A DNA stretch of 34,094 nucleotides from the NCBI RefSeq assembly GCF_002091475.1, contig NZ_BCTR01000064.1, positions 1-34,094 of the forward strand, given 5' to 3'. Each line of letters begins with the position of its first letter. Position 1 is the first letter of the stretch. Shown piece after piece: positions 8,222 through 18,018 of this stretch. The stretch comes from Sphingomonas azotifigens NBRC 15497 (lineage in GTDB: Bacteria > Pseudomonadota > Alphaproteobacteria > Sphingomonadales > Sphingomonadaceae). Under the pieces are notes generated by a model. That model saw only the letters and a program-made list of their open reading frames with translations. It was not told the origin of the DNA and did not search any database. The position numbers and the translations under genes were made by a program.

Positions 8222-8255
8222 TCCTGCACGATTCACCCCGGAAATCGCCCAGCCA

Positions 8256-9401
8256 ATGACCGACCAGCCTCGCACGCGCCGCACGTCCCGGCGCATCTTA
8301 CTGATCGCCTGCGCCATCACGATCCTTGTCATCGTTGGCGCGGTGATGCTGATGCGGCACCCCAAGCGGGAGCAGGTGGCAAGCGCACCGCCGCGGGTCG
8401 GCGTCGCCCGCGCGACCCGACAGGACGTGCCGCAGACCCTTGCAGTCATCGGCACGGTGCAGCCGGTGGTCTCCGCCACAGTGCGGGCGCAGCTCTCGGG
8501 CACGATCTTCGCGATCGACGTCAAGGAAGGCCAGATGGTCGCCAAGGGACAGCGCCTCGCGCAGATCGATCCGCGCCCCTATCGGATCGCAATCGCGCAG
8601 GCGCAGGGCAACCTAGCGCGCGACATGGCACAGCTTGCCAACGCTCGGCTCGATCTCGCCCGCTATCAGCGGCTGCTCGCCGAAAATTCGATCGCAAGGC
8701 AGCAAGTCGACAGCCAGCAGGCCAGCGTTCGTCAGCTCGAGGGGACCGTCACCGCCGACCGCGCAGCGGTGGACAATGCGCGGCTGAACCTGCGCTACAC
8801 CGATCTGGTCGCGCCGGTGGCTGGGCGTGTCGGCCTGCGCAAGACGGATATCGGCACCTATGTGAGCCCAAGCGACGGCAATGGCGTATTCGTGGTGACG
8901 GTCGAGGATCCGATCGACGTATCATTCGCGGTGCCGCAGGCACAGATCGGCTCGCTGATGCGCGCGCAAGGTGCGCCGGTGCGCGCGCTCGACCAGGCAT
9001 CGTCGCAGGCGCTGGCTGAAGGATCGCTGCTCGCGATCGACAACCAGGCCGATCCCGCCACCGGCACGGTCACGGCAAAGGCGCGCTTCGCCAATGCCGG
9101 CGGCAGACTGTTTCCCAATCAGTTCGTCAACGTCTCGGTGCGGACGGGCACCATCGCCAATGCCGTTACCGTTCCGGTCAGTGCGCTCCGGCACGGCGAC
9201 CAGGGCGACTTCCTGTTCGTGGTCGGCAGCGACAAGGTGGTGCATCTGCGGCGCGTGAAGACCGGCCCTTCGCTCGGGAGCCAGGTCGCCATCCTGTCGG
9301 GCATCACCGCCGGAGAGACGGTCGTCAGCACCGGCGCGGACGCGCTGGACGAGGGCATCAAGGTCGCGCCGCTGGCGGATCTGGACGCCGCGCGCCAATG
9401 A
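8256..9401 (+). CDS. mdtA: RND efflux periplasmic adaptor (MdtA/MuxA type)
   Basis: A 381-residue membrane-fusion protein that joins the inner-membrane RND pumps to the outer-membrane channel. A single N-terminal transmembrane anchor lies at about 13-33, with no lipobox. A lipoyl-like half follows (VRAQLSGTIFAIDVKEGQMVAKGQ, about residues 76-100, quoted in parts: VRAQLSGTIFAI and VKEGQMVAKGQ), then an alpha-hairpin (about 105-175), the second lipoyl half (LRYTDLVAPVAGRVGLR) and beta-barrel/membrane-proximal domains. It is the first gene of a four-gene pump operon and overlaps the next gene by ATGA, indicating tight co-translation. The MdtABC or MuxABC-OpmB assignment rests on two RND genes sharing one adaptor; the substrates are unknown. 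Confidence 0.92.
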   Translation: MTDQPRTRRTSRRILLIACAITILVIVGAVMLMRHPKREQVASAPPRVGVARATRQDVPQTLAVIGTVQPVVSATVRAQLSGTIFAIDVKEGQMVAKGQRLAQIDPRPYRIAIAQAQGNLARDMAQLANARLDLARYQRLLAENSIARQQVDSQQASVRQLEGTVTADRAAVDNARLNLRYTDLVAPVAGRVGLRKTDIGTYVSPSDGNGVFVVTVEDPIDVSFAVPQAQIGSLMRAQGAPVRALDQASSQALAEGSLLAIDNQADPATGTVTAKARFANAGGRLFPNQFVNVSVRTGTIANAVTVPVSALRHGDQGDFLFVVGSDKVVHLRRVKTGPSLGSQVAILSGITAGETVVSTGADALDEGIKVAPLADLDAARQ

Positions 9402-12400
9402 GCGAAGCCATGGCCGATCGAGGCCGAGCCAATCCGTCCCGGCTTTTCATCGAACGCCCGGTGGCGACGACGCTGCTGATGATCGCGATCCTGCTCGCTG
9501 GGTTGATCGGCTATCGCGAGCTGCCGCTGTCGGCGCTGCCGGAGGTCGATTATCCGACGATCCAGGTCACCACCAGCTATCCCGGCGCCGGGCCGGACGT
9601 GATGGGGGCCACCGTCACCGCACCGCTGGAGCGCCAGTTCGGCCAGATGGCGGGGCTGGCGCGGATGAAGTCCGTCTCCTCGGTCGGCAGCTCGGTCATC
9701 ACGCTGCAATTCCGGCTCGACCAGACGCTCGACGTGGCCGAACAGGAAGTGCAGGCAGCGATCAACGCCGCCAATGCGCTGCTGCCCAACGATCTGCCTG
9801 CCCCGCCCAGCTATGCCAAGGTCAATCCGGCAGACGCGCCGGTGCTGACGCTCGCCTTCACGTCGAACCTGCGGCCTATTCCGGAGGTGCAGGATCTGGT
9901 CGACCAGCGGATCGCCACCAAGATTGCGCAGATGTCCGGCGTCGGCCAGGTTACACTAGGGGCAGGACAGCGGCCTGCGCTGCGGATCCAGGCCGACATG
10001 GCCGCGCTCGCCGCGCGCGGCCTGTCGCTCGATCAGCTGCGCACCGCGATCACCAATGCCAGCGTCAACGCGGCCAAAGGCAGCTTCGACGGCGACACGC
10101 GCTCCTGGATCATCGATTCCAACGATCAGTTGCAGACCGTGGAGAGCTATCGCGACCAGATCATCCAGCATGTAGACGGCGCGGCGGTTCGCATCGGCGA
10201 TGTCGCCAAGGTGGTGCAGGCACAGGAGAATGCGCGCGTTGCCGGCTTCATGAACGGCAAGCCCGCGATCGTCCTGGACGTGCGCCGCCAGCCGGGGGCG
10301 AACGTGGTCGCCACGACCGACGCGATCAAGCATGCCCTGCCCGCGCTGCAACAGGCGCTGCCGGCGGACGTGCGCGCGCACCTGCTCGCCGATCGGACGA
10401 CCGGCATCCGCGCCTCGGTCGACGATGTGCAGGTCGAGCTGGTCCTCGCCGTGCTGCTGGTGATGCTGGCGATCTTCTTCTTCCTCGGCGACCTCCGCGC
10501 CACGCTGGTCGCCAGCGTCTCCGTGCCGCTCTCGATCATCGGCACCTTCGCCGCGATGCAGCTGCTGGGGTTCAGCCTCAACAACCTCACGCTGATGGCG
10601 CTCACCATCGCCAGCGGCTTCGTGATCGACGACGCGATCGTGGTGATCGAGAACATCCAGCGCCACCGCGAGGACGGCGCCGGGCCGATGGCCGCCGCGC
10701 TGCGCGGCTCGGCCGAGATCGGCTTCACCATCGTATCGCTCACCCTCTCGCTGATCGCGGTGCTGATCCCGCTGCTCTTCATGGGCGACGTGGTGGGACG
10801 GCTGTTCCGCGAATTCGCCGTCACGCTCGCGATCACCATCCTGATCTCGGCGGTGGTAGCGCTCACGCTGACGCCGATGCTCTCGGCGCGCTGGCTGCGC
10901 GACGAAGGCGAACGCCGCGCGCATGTCTCCACCTGGACGCTGCGCCAGTTCGACCGGCTCGCCAATGGCTATGCCAGGGCCCTCGACTGGGTGCTGGTAC
11001 GGCAGACGCTGACGCTGGTCGTCTTCGCCGCCAGCCTCGGCCTCACCGCGCTGCTGTTCGTCGCGATCCCCAAGGGCCTGTTTCCCCAGCAGGACAACGG
11101 CCAGCTCCAGGCGGTGTTCGTCGCCGATCACGCCGCGTCGTTCGAGGCGATGGCGGCGATACAGCAGCGGCTCGCCGGCGCGCTGCTCACCGATCCTGCG
11201 GTGGCGAGCCTCAATGCCGCTATCGGCGTCGATCCCCAGAATGCCGCGCCCAACCAGGGCCGGATGCTGATCAACCTGAAGGACAAGGGCGATCGCGCCC
11301 GGCTGAACCAGGTGATCGGCGACCTGAAGCGGCGCGCGGCTGCGCTGGAGGGGCTGACCTTCCATGTACGGCCCGTCGAGGATCTGACCATCGACACGGA
11401 AACCGGGCCCACCACCTATCGCCTCGCCCTGCAGGGCGGCGATCAGGCGGCGCTCGACCAATGGTCCGCGCGCCTCGTTGCGGCGCTGCGCAGCGACCGC
11501 GCGCTCGCCAGTGTCGCCTCGGACGTGCAGGCGCAGGGCAATGGCATTACCGTCGCCGTCAACCGCGATTCCGCCGCGCGGCTGGGCGTCAGCGCGGCGG
11601 CGGTGGATGCCGCGCTCTACAACGCCTTCGGCCAGCGGATCGTCTCGACGATCTTCACCCAGTCCAACCAGTATCGCGTGATCCTGGAAAGCGCGCCCGG
11701 CGCCGTCACCGCGCCCGCCGATCTCGGCCGCGTCTACCTGCCGACCAGCGGAGGCTCGCAGGTGCCGCTGTCCACCGTAGCGCGGTTCGAAACCCATCCC
11801 GCGCGACTTGCGGTCCATCGGATCGGCCAGTTCCCCTCCGTGACAATCGGCTTCGACCTCGCGCCCGGCCAGTCGCTCGGCCACGCCGTCGCCGAGATCC
11901 AGCGCGTCGAGCAGCGGATCGGGATGCCCGCGACGATCGACACGACGTTCATCGGCTCGGCCGACGCCTTCCGGGCCAGCCTGTCCAATGAAGGTTGGCT
12001 GATCCTCGCCGCGATCATCGTCGTCTATATCGTGCTGGGGGTGCTCTATGAGAGCTATATCCACCCCGTCACGATCCTCTCGACGCTGCCATCGGCCGGC
12101 GTGGGGGCGCTGCTCGCGCTGCTGGTGACGGGCAATGACCTGGGGGTGATTGGTATCATCGGCATCGTGCTGCTGATCGGCATCGTGAAGAAGAACGCGA
12201 TCATGATGATCGACTTCGCGCTCGACGCCGAACGGACCGAAGGCAAGGATGCGGAAAGCGCAATCCGCGAGGCGGCGCGGCTGCGCTTCCGCCCGATCAT
12301 GATGACCACCTTCGCAGCGCTGATGGCGGCGCTGCCGATGATCTTCGGCCAGGGCATCGGCAGTGAGCTGCGCCAGCCGCTCGGCATCGCGATTGCCGGC

Positions 12401-12526
12401 GGCCTGATCGTCAGCCAGGCGCTGACCCTGTTCACCACGCCGGTGATCTTTCTCGGCTTCGAGCGGCTGCGCCGGCGCTGGAGCGCAGGGCCCGGTGGCG
12501 AGCCGCCGGCGGTGGCCGCCGCATGA
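9398..12526 (+). CDS. mdtB: RND efflux permease, first subunit (MdtB/MuxB type)
   Basis: A 1042-residue inner-membrane proton/drug antiporter of the HAE-1 RND family. It starts with the usual cytosolic end and the first helix (FIERPVATTLLMIAILLAG), then a large periplasmic loop, helices 2-6, a second periplasmic loop and helices 8-12. The proton-relay aspartates in helix 4 are Asp411-Asp412 (SGFVIDDAIVVIEN), and the helix-10 lysine lies in GIVKKNAIMMIDFAL. The length is normal. The gene overlaps both neighbours through ATGA, so equal expression with the second permease is expected. MdtB and MdtC form a heterotrimer in E. coli; the same is assumed here. Confidence 0.95.
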   Translation: MSEAMADRGRANPSRLFIERPVATTLLMIAILLAGLIGYRELPLSALPEVDYPTIQVTTSYPGAGPDVMGATVTAPLERQFGQMAGLARMKSVSSVGSSVITLQFRLDQTLDVAEQEVQAAINAANALLPNDLPAPPSYAKVNPADAPVLTLAFTSNLRPIPEVQDLVDQRIATKIAQMSGVGQVTLGAGQRPALRIQADMAALAARGLSLDQLRTAITNASVNAAKGSFDGDTRSWIIDSNDQLQTVESYRDQIIQHVDGAAVRIGDVAKVVQAQENARVAGFMNGKPAIVLDVRRQPGANVVATTDAIKHALPALQQALPADVRAHLLADRTTGIRASVDDVQVELVLAVLLVMLAIFFFLGDLRATLVASVSVPLSIIGTFAAMQLLGFSLNNLTLMALTIASGFVIDDAIVVIENIQRHREDGAGPMAAALRGSAEIGFTIVSLTLSLIAVLIPLLFMGDVVGRLFREFAVTLAITILISAVVALTLTPMLSARWLRDEGERRAHVSTWTLRQFDRLANGYARALDWVLVRQTLTLVVFAASLGLTALLFVAIPKGLFPQQDNGQLQAVFVADHAASFEAMAAIQQRLAGALLTDPAVASLNAAIGVDPQNAAPNQGRMLINLKDKGDRARLNQVIGDLKRRAAALEGLTFHVRPVEDLTIDTETGPTTYRLALQGGDQAALDQWSARLVAALRSDRALASVASDVQAQGNGITVAVNRDSAARLGVSAAAVDAALYNAFGQRIVSTIFTQSNQYRVILESAPGAVTAPADLGRVYLPTSGGSQVPLSTVARFETHPARLAVHRIGQFPSVTIGFDLAPGQSLGHAVAEIQRVEQRIGMPATIDTTFIGSADAFRASLSNEGWLILAAIIVVYIVLGVLYESYIHPVTILSTLPSAGVGALLALLVTGNDLGVIGIIGIVLLIGIVKKNAIMMIDFALDAERTEGKDAESAIREAARLRFRPIMMTTFAALMAALPMIFGQGIGSELRQPLGIAIAGGLIVSQALTLFTTPVIFLGFERLRRRWSAGPGGEPPAVAAA

Positions 12527-15500
12527 ACGTCGCCGCGCCCTTCATCCGCCGGCCTGTGGGAACGATGCTGCTTACGCTCGGCATCCTGCTCGCCGGGATC
12601 GTCGCGTTCTTCCGCCTGCCGGTCGCACCGCTGCCCGATATCGACCTGCCGACGATCAACGTCACCGCCACCCTGCCCGGGGCCAGCCCGCAAACCATGG
12701 GGTCGAGCGTCGCCGCACCGCTGGAAAAGCGCTTCCAGTCGATCGCGGGCCTCACCGAACTCACCTCACGCTCGAACGTCGGCATCACCCAGATCACCCT
12801 GCAATTCGACCTGTCGCGCAATGCCGACAGCGCCGCGCGCGACGTGCAGGCGGCGATCAACGCCGCACGCGGCGACCTGCCCGCGACCCTGCGGACCAAC
12901 CCCGGCTATCGCAAGATCAACCCCGCCGCCGCACCGATCCTCATCCTGTCGCTCACCTCCAGCACGCGCTCGCCGGCACAGGTCTATGATGCGGTGGCGG
13001 CAACCGTACAGCAGCGGCTGCTTCAGGTGCCGGGGGTCGGCGACGTGCAGCTGGCCGGTGCCTCGCTGCCCGCGGTGCGCGTCGATCTCGATCCCGATGC
13101 GCTCAACCGCTACGGCATTCCGCTCGAGGACGTGCGCACCGCCATTCAGTCGAGCGCGGCCAATCGCCCCAAGGGGGTGATCGAGGACAGCAGGACATCG
13201 TGGCTGCTCACCACCGCCACGCCGACGCTGCGGGCAGAGGATTATACCGGGCTGATCGTCGCCTGGCGGGGCGGCGCAGCCGTGCGCCTGTCCGACGTCG
13301 CCAAGGTGCGCACCGGCCCGGAAGACGTCCGCACCGCCGGTTATTTCAACGGCAGCCGCGCGCTCGACATCCTGATCAGCCGCCAGCCGGGCGCCAACAT
13401 CGTCCGCACCATCGACCTGGTGAATGCGCAATTGCCCGCGCTGCGCGCCTCGATCCCCGCCGACATCCGGCTCGACCCCGCGGCCGACCTCTCGATCACC
13501 ATCCGCTCGTCGCTGCACGAAGTGGAGCTGACGCTGGTGATCGCGGTGCTGCTGGTGGTCGCGGTGGTCGGGATCTTCCTGCAATCCTGGCGGGCGACCG
13601 TGGTGCCGGCGGTGGCGACGATCGTGTCGCTCGCGGGCACGCTGGCGGTTATGTACCTGGCGGGGTTCAGCCTCAACAATCTGTCGCTGATGGCGCTGAC
13701 GGTTGCGACCGGCTTCGTCGTCGACGATGCGATCGTGGTGCTGGAGAATATCCAGCGCCATGTCGAGGACGGGATGAAGCCGTTCGAAGCCGCCCTGCGC
13801 GGCGCAGGCGAGGTCGGCTTCACGGTGCTGTCGATCTCGCTGAGCCTCGTCACGGTGTTCATCCCCCTGCTCTTCATGGGCGGGCTGGCCGGGCGCCTGT
13901 TCAACGAATTCGCCCAGACGATGACGATCGCGGTGCTGATCAGCCTGGTGCTGTCGCTCACCACCACGCCGATGCTGAGCGCGCTCCTCCTGCGCGGGCG
14001 CCCGGTGCGGCGACCGCGCGAGAGCCGCTTCGATCGCCTGTTCGGCGCGGTGCAGCAGGGCTATGCCCGCCTGCTCGACTGGGCGCTCGCCCATCGCGCC
14101 GTCACCATCCTGATGCTGATCGCGGCGCTGCTCCTCCAGGTCGCATTGATGGCGGGCGTCCCCAAGGGCCTGTTCCCCGATGAGGATACCGGCTCGATTC
14201 TCGGCGCCGTCCGCGCGGATCAGGCGATGGGGTTCGGCGCCCTCGACGAACGGCTGCGCGGCATCGCCGCGACGATCAAGGCGGATCGGGCAGTTGCGAA
14301 CGTCGTGGCGTTCACCGGCGGCCAGCGCATCGGCGGCGGCTTCCTCTTCCTGACGCTCAAGCCCCAAGGCGAGCGCCGGGCCTCGGCCCGCGACGTGGTG
14401 GAACGGCTGCGCCCCGCGCTCGACAGGTTCACTGGCACCACGACCTTCCTCAACCCCGTCCAGGATCTGCGCACCGGCGGCCGGCAATCCAACGCGACCT
14501 ATCAATATACGCTGACCGCCCCCGATGCTCCCCGGCTCCAGGCAGCCGCCGACCAGCTCGCCGCCATGCTGCGCGCCCGGCCCGACCTCGTCACCGATGT
14601 CGACAACGACATGAGCGCGGGCGCCGCGAGCGCCTATGTCGAGGTCCTGCGCGATACCGCCGCGCGGCTGGGCATTACCCCGGCTGCGGTCGACCAGACC
14701 CTGTACGACGCCTTCGGCCAGCGTCAGGTGTCGATCATCTATAGCGGGCTCAACCAATATCATGTCGTGATGGGCGTGGCGCCGGGCATCGCGGCCTCCC
14801 CGGACGGATTGTCGCACATCCATGTTCCCACCGGCCCGCTTACGGGCAGCGGCCAGCAGGGGCCGAGCGCCAATCGCGACGCCGCCGGCGGCGCACCCGT
14901 CAACACCAAGGCGGCGACGATGATCCCGCTCGGTGCCTTTGCGCGCTGGAGCGATGCCTCGGCCCCAGCGCAGGTCAATCACCAGGGGGGCGTGCCTTCC
15001 GCCACCATCGCGTTCAACCTCGCGCCCGGCGTCTCGCTCGGCCAGGCATCGCGCATGGTCGAGCAGGCAATGGGCAGGATCCGCGCGAAGGACGGCGCTG
15101 TCCATGGCGGTTTTGCCGGCACCGCCCAGCTGTTCCAGCGCTCGATGGCGTCGATCCCGCTGCTGATCGGGCTCGCCCTCGTCGCGATCTATATCGTGCT
15201 GGGCGTGCTCTACGAAAGCTGGGTTCACCCGCTGACGGTGCTCTCCACCCTCCCCTCCGCCGGGCTGGGCGCGATCGCCACGCTGATGCTGTTCGGCCTC
15301 CAGTTCGACCTGATCGGCGCAATCGGCATCCTCCTGCTGATCGGCATCGTCAAGAAGAACGCGATCCTGATCATCGACTTCGCCCTCGAGGCAGAGCGGA
15401 CGCGCGGGCTGAGCGCGATCGAGGCGATCCGCGAGGCATCGCTGCTGCGCTTCCGCCCGATCCTGATGACCACGCTTGCCGCCGCGCTGGGCGCGGTGCC

Positions 15501-15696
15501 GCTGGCGATCGGCTTCGGCGCCGGCGCGGAGCTGCGCCGGCCGCTCGGCGCAGCGATCTTCGGTGGGCTGATGGTCAGTCAGGTGCTGACGCTGCTCACC
15601 ACGCCCGTCATCTATGTCGTGCTCGACCGGTTCGCCCGGCGCGAGCGCCCCCGCCCGGCGCGCACCGTGCCGCCACAGGAAACCTCGCCCGCATGA
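12523..15696 (+). CDS. mdtC: RND efflux permease, second subunit (MdtC/MuxC type)
   Basis: A 1057-residue paralogue of the preceding permease, with the same twelve-helix, two-loop design. The start is MNVAAPFIRRPVGTMLL. The helix-4 proton-relay pair is Asp401-Asp402 (GFVVDDAIVVLENIQRH) and the helix-10 motif is GIVKKNAILIIDFAL. An insertion of about 25 residues rich in Gly, Ala and Ser (near residues 770-795, around TGPLTGSGQQGPSANRDAAG) is unusual and lies in the second periplasmic loop. ATGA overlaps join it to both neighbours. Together with the first permease it is expected to form the energy-coupled core of the pump. Confidence 0.95.
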   Translation: MNVAAPFIRRPVGTMLLTLGILLAGIVAFFRLPVAPLPDIDLPTINVTATLPGASPQTMGSSVAAPLEKRFQSIAGLTELTSRSNVGITQITLQFDLSRNADSAARDVQAAINAARGDLPATLRTNPGYRKINPAAAPILILSLTSSTRSPAQVYDAVAATVQQRLLQVPGVGDVQLAGASLPAVRVDLDPDALNRYGIPLEDVRTAIQSSAANRPKGVIEDSRTSWLLTTATPTLRAEDYTGLIVAWRGGAAVRLSDVAKVRTGPEDVRTAGYFNGSRALDILISRQPGANIVRTIDLVNAQLPALRASIPADIRLDPAADLSITIRSSLHEVELTLVIAVLLVVAVVGIFLQSWRATVVPAVATIVSLAGTLAVMYLAGFSLNNLSLMALTVATGFVVDDAIVVLENIQRHVEDGMKPFEAALRGAGEVGFTVLSISLSLVTVFIPLLFMGGLAGRLFNEFAQTMTIAVLISLVLSLTTTPMLSALLLRGRPVRRPRESRFDRLFGAVQQGYARLLDWALAHRAVTILMLIAALLLQVALMAGVPKGLFPDEDTGSILGAVRADQAMGFGALDERLRGIAATIKADRAVANVVAFTGGQRIGGGFLFLTLKPQGERRASARDVVERLRPALDRFTGTTTFLNPVQDLRTGGRQSNATYQYTLTAPDAPRLQAAADQLAAMLRARPDLVTDVDNDMSAGAASAYVEVLRDTAARLGITPAAVDQTLYDAFGQRQVSIIYSGLNQYHVVMGVAPGIAASPDGLSHIHVPTGPLTGSGQQGPSANRDAAGGAPVNTKAATMIPLGAFARWSDASAPAQVNHQGGVPSATIAFNLAPGVSLGQASRMVEQAMGRIRAKDGAVHGGFAGTAQLFQRSMASIPLLIGLALVAIYIVLGVLYESWVHPLTVLSTLPSAGLGAIATLMLFGLQFDLIGAIGILLLIGIVKKNAILIIDFALEAERTRGLSAIEAIREASLLRFRPILMTTLAAALGAVPLAIGFGAGAELRRPLGAAIFGGLMVSQVLTLLTTPVIYVVLDRFARRERPRPARTVPPQETSPA

Positions 15697-17129
15697 ACCG
15701 CGCCTCCCTCCTCCCGCTACTCGCGCTGACCGGATTGGCCGGCTGCTCGCTCGCGCCCGAGTATCAGCGCCCGGCAATGACGCTGCCCGCGACCTTCAAG
15801 GAAGCGCCAGGCTGGACCAGCGCCGCGCCGGCCGACGACGTGGCGAAGGGCGAATGGTGGAAACTGTTCGGCGATCGCGATCTCGACGCGCTGGAGGCCC
15901 GGGTCGCGATCTCCAACCAGAACGTCGCCGCCTATGCCGCCGCCTATCGCCAAGCGCAGGCAGCGGTGCGGGAAAGCCGGGCCGGCCTGTTCCCCAGCCT
16001 GGACCTCAATGGCAGCGCCAGCCGCAGCGAAAGCTTCGACGGCGGAACGACCGGCATCGTGCCGGGCGGATCGGGCGGCACCGCGACGCTCAGTCGCGGC
16101 ACCACCTCGTCGCTGGCGCTCGGCGCGACCTGGCAGCCGGACCTTTGGGGCCGGGTGGGCAACGCCACCCGGCAGGCCGGCGCGGCGGCGCAGGCGAGCG
16201 CGGGCGACCTGCGCAACGCGACGCTGGCCGCGCAGGGCGAGCTGGCCAGCGACTATTTCCAGCTGCGCGGGATCGACGCCCAGGCAGCCTTGCTGGCGGA
16301 AACCAGCGCGGCCTATGATCGATCGCTGACGATCACCCGGAACCGCTTCCGCGAGGGCATCGTCTCGCAGGCGGATGTCTTCCAGGCCGAAACCCAGCTC
16401 CGCAATGCCCGGGCGCAACAAGCGGATCTCGCACGGCAGCGGGCGATCTACGAACATGCCATCGCCGTGCTGGTCGGCGCCAACCCCTCGCGCTTCTCGA
16501 TCGCGCCGGCAGCATGGGACCGCACCGTGCCGCAAGTACCCGCGGTGCTGCCCGGCGCGATTGTCCAGCGCCGCCCGGACGTTGCCGCCGCCGAACGACG
16601 CGTCGCGGCGGCGAACGCCGCGATCGGCGTCCAGCGGGCGGCGTTCTTCCCCACCCTGTCGCTCTCCGGGTCCGCCCAGACCAACGGGGGTGCGCTAGGC
16701 AGCCTGTTCTCCGCCCCCGCCAGCCTGTGGTCGCTGGGCACGAGTGCCGCCCAGACGATCTTCGATGGCGGCGCGCGCTCGGCACGCGTCCGGGAAGCGC
16801 TTGCCGCGTATGAACAGGCGGCGGCCGCCTATCGCCAGGCGGTGCTGACTGCGTTTCAGCAGACCGAGGACGGCCTCGCGGCCGTTCGGGTGCTGGCGAC
16901 CGTCGCCGACGAGCGCGGCGCAGCCGCCACCGCAGCGGTCCAAGCGCAGGCAATCGCCATGAACCAGTATCTCGCCGGCCAGACCGACTATACTGTTGTC
17001 GTCACCGCCCAAACCACCGCCCTATCGGCTCGCCAGGCCGAGGTGGAGGCGGTGACGAACCGGCAAGTGGCGACGGTTTCGCTGATTCAGGCGATTGGTG
17101 GCGGTTGGGGAGTACTGCGACCGCAGTAA
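15693..17129 (+). CDS. Outer-membrane efflux lipoprotein (OpmB/OprM/NodT family)
   Basis: A 478-residue TolC-like channel that completes the tripartite pump. The signal peptide ends in the lipobox GLAGC, with the lipidated cysteine at residue 18. The mature start SLAPEYQRP is typical of OprM/NodT proteins. Two OEP repeats follow, with long amphipathic helices (about 60-250 and 270-470) and the usual QRRPDVAAAERRVAAANAAIG segment near residues 290-310. It overlaps the second permease gene by ATGA. Having its own channel gene in the operon makes the set more like Pseudomonas MuxABC-OpmB than E. coli MdtABC, which uses TolC. Confidence 0.93.
   Translation: MNRASLLPLLALTGLAGCSLAPEYQRPAMTLPATFKEAPGWTSAAPADDVAKGEWWKLFGDRDLDALEARVAISNQNVAAYAAAYRQAQAAVRESRAGLFPSLDLNGSASRSESFDGGTTGIVPGGSGGTATLSRGTTSSLALGATWQPDLWGRVGNATRQAGAAAQASAGDLRNATLAAQGELASDYFQLRGIDAQAALLAETSAAYDRSLTITRNRFREGIVSQADVFQAETQLRNARAQQADLARQRAIYEHAIAVLVGANPSRFSIAPAAWDRTVPQVPAVLPGAIVQRRPDVAAAERRVAAANAAIGVQRAAFFPTLSLSGSAQTNGGALGSLFSAPASLWSLGTSAAQTIFDGGARSARVREALAAYEQAAAAYRQAVLTAFQQTEDGLAAVRVLATVADERGAAATAAVQAQAIAMNQYLAGQTDYTVVVTAQTTALSARQAEVEAVTNRQVATVSLIQAIGGGWGVLRPQ
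17113..17128. repeat. Inverted repeat at the end of the efflux operon
   Basis: TACTGCG-AC-CGCAGTA spans the final codons of the channel gene. A second, weak hairpin (CGGCG 17154-17158 with CGCCG 17170-17174) follows. Neither has a clear T-run, so a terminator is possible but unproven. The 17130-17326 interval holds no other recognisable feature and marks the change from efflux genes to mobile-element genes. Confidence 0.3.
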
Positions 17130-17326
17130 GCGGACGTGGAAGCGCGCACCCACCGGCGTGTATAGCTGACGCCGCCGTGGAGGAGGTTCGATATAGAGGT
17201 TGTGCAGATGCTATGCAGACGGTCTACCATGAAATCTGCGTCTACAGCGGCCTAATCGATTCTCGTCTCGCCGCCCTCCTGCCCTCCACAATCTCGTCGG
17301 CATTGATGAGCGGCGTCAGGCCTGCA

Positions 17327-17536
17327 TCAGCGTACATCGTCCACATGGTAGAAGATGGGGTTATGCATCCACGCGTTGACGGCGGATTCCCGCCAGCCCG
17401 CGCAGCGGGTGGCGATACGCACCTGTTTGGGGAAGGTCCCCTTCTGGATCTTCCGGTACAGCGTTGCACGTGACAGGCTGGTGCGGCGGAGCACCTCCTT
17501 GAGGCGAAGAAAGCGGTCCGGTTGCGGTTGGATCAT
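17327..17536 (-). CDS. AlpA-family helix-turn-helix regulator
   Basis: A 69-residue protein with a single MerR-like/AlpA winged helix: FLRLKEVLRRTSLSRATLYR followed by KIQKGTFPKQVRI and a WRESAVNAWM end. AlpA proteins are small DNA-binding regulators or excisionases common in prophages and integrative elements. AGGAG lies about 8 bases before the ATG and supports the start. The gene is divergent from the ArdC-like gene across a 576-base region full of hairpins. It probably regulates or helps excise the mobile module; no integrase gene is visible in the window. Confidence 0.85.
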   Translation of the reverse strand: MIQPQPDRFLRLKEVLRRTSLSRATLYRKIQKGTFPKQVRIATRCAGWRESAVNAWMHNPIFYHVDDVR

Positions 17537-17827
17537 GGTTCAGTCTCCTGTGTCTTGTGGGGCCCTTTTGTGCTTGTCGGAGACAGAGTTGGGGTGACGA
17601 TCGCCGTCGTCAACGGCATGAAAATTGGCGGTTTTACGGCAGCTTGTCCCCAGACGTTCCTATTCGTCCGCTGCCGTTCCAAATGTACGGGAAAATTATT
17701 TCGCGGGCGGATGACGTGGCGTCTCAGGCTGTTCCAGCCTGACCGCGCTCTACTTCCGCGTGCCGCTCCAGCCGAGCCGCCTTGCGGCGTCTCGGCGGCT
17801 TCGCCGTGACGATCGCATGACGTGGGG

Positions 17828-17848
17828 CCGGTCCGCTTAGCGGACCGG
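17828..17848. repeat. Perfect hairpin, 9-base stem
   Basis: CCGGTCCGC and GCGGACCGG around the loop TTA. It is directly followed by the perfect 16-base palindrome GGCATGGCGCCATGCC at 17851-17866. Together they are the strongest structure in the alpA-ardC gap. Confidence 0.7.
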
Positions 17849-17965
17849 TCGGCATGGCGCCATGCCTCTGGCGGTCGCCGCGCCGGTGGCGCGGCGGCGT
17901 GGTGCCTTCGGCGTCATGGTGGCGGGGGGCGTCACGGCCCTGTAGCCCCGCCTCGGCGCGGCGCA

Positions 17966-17988
17966 ACCCGGCAGCCTTGCTGCCGGGT
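17966..17988. repeat. Perfect hairpin, 9-base stem
   Basis: ACCCGGCAG and CTGCCGGGT around the loop CCTTG, about 125 bases before the ardC start. It is not followed by a T-run. Confidence 0.7.
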
Positions 17989-18018
17989 CATCCACGTTCG
18001 TTCCTGCCCTTCGGGTGC

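Noticed and set aside
9956..12064. A 702-codon open frame on the - strand
   Set aside because: It lies wholly opposite the MdtB-like permease gene. Its translation is rich in Arg, Gly, Asp and His with no domain, the usual antisense shadow of a high-GC gene.
12766..15777. A 1003-codon open frame on the - strand
   Set aside because: Antisense shadow of the MdtC-like permease gene; low-complexity composition, no recognisable domain, no ribosome binding site.
17113..17174. Intrinsic terminator after the efflux operon
   Set aside because: Two short inverted repeats are present but neither is followed by a T-run, so they are kept only as a low-confidence repeat.
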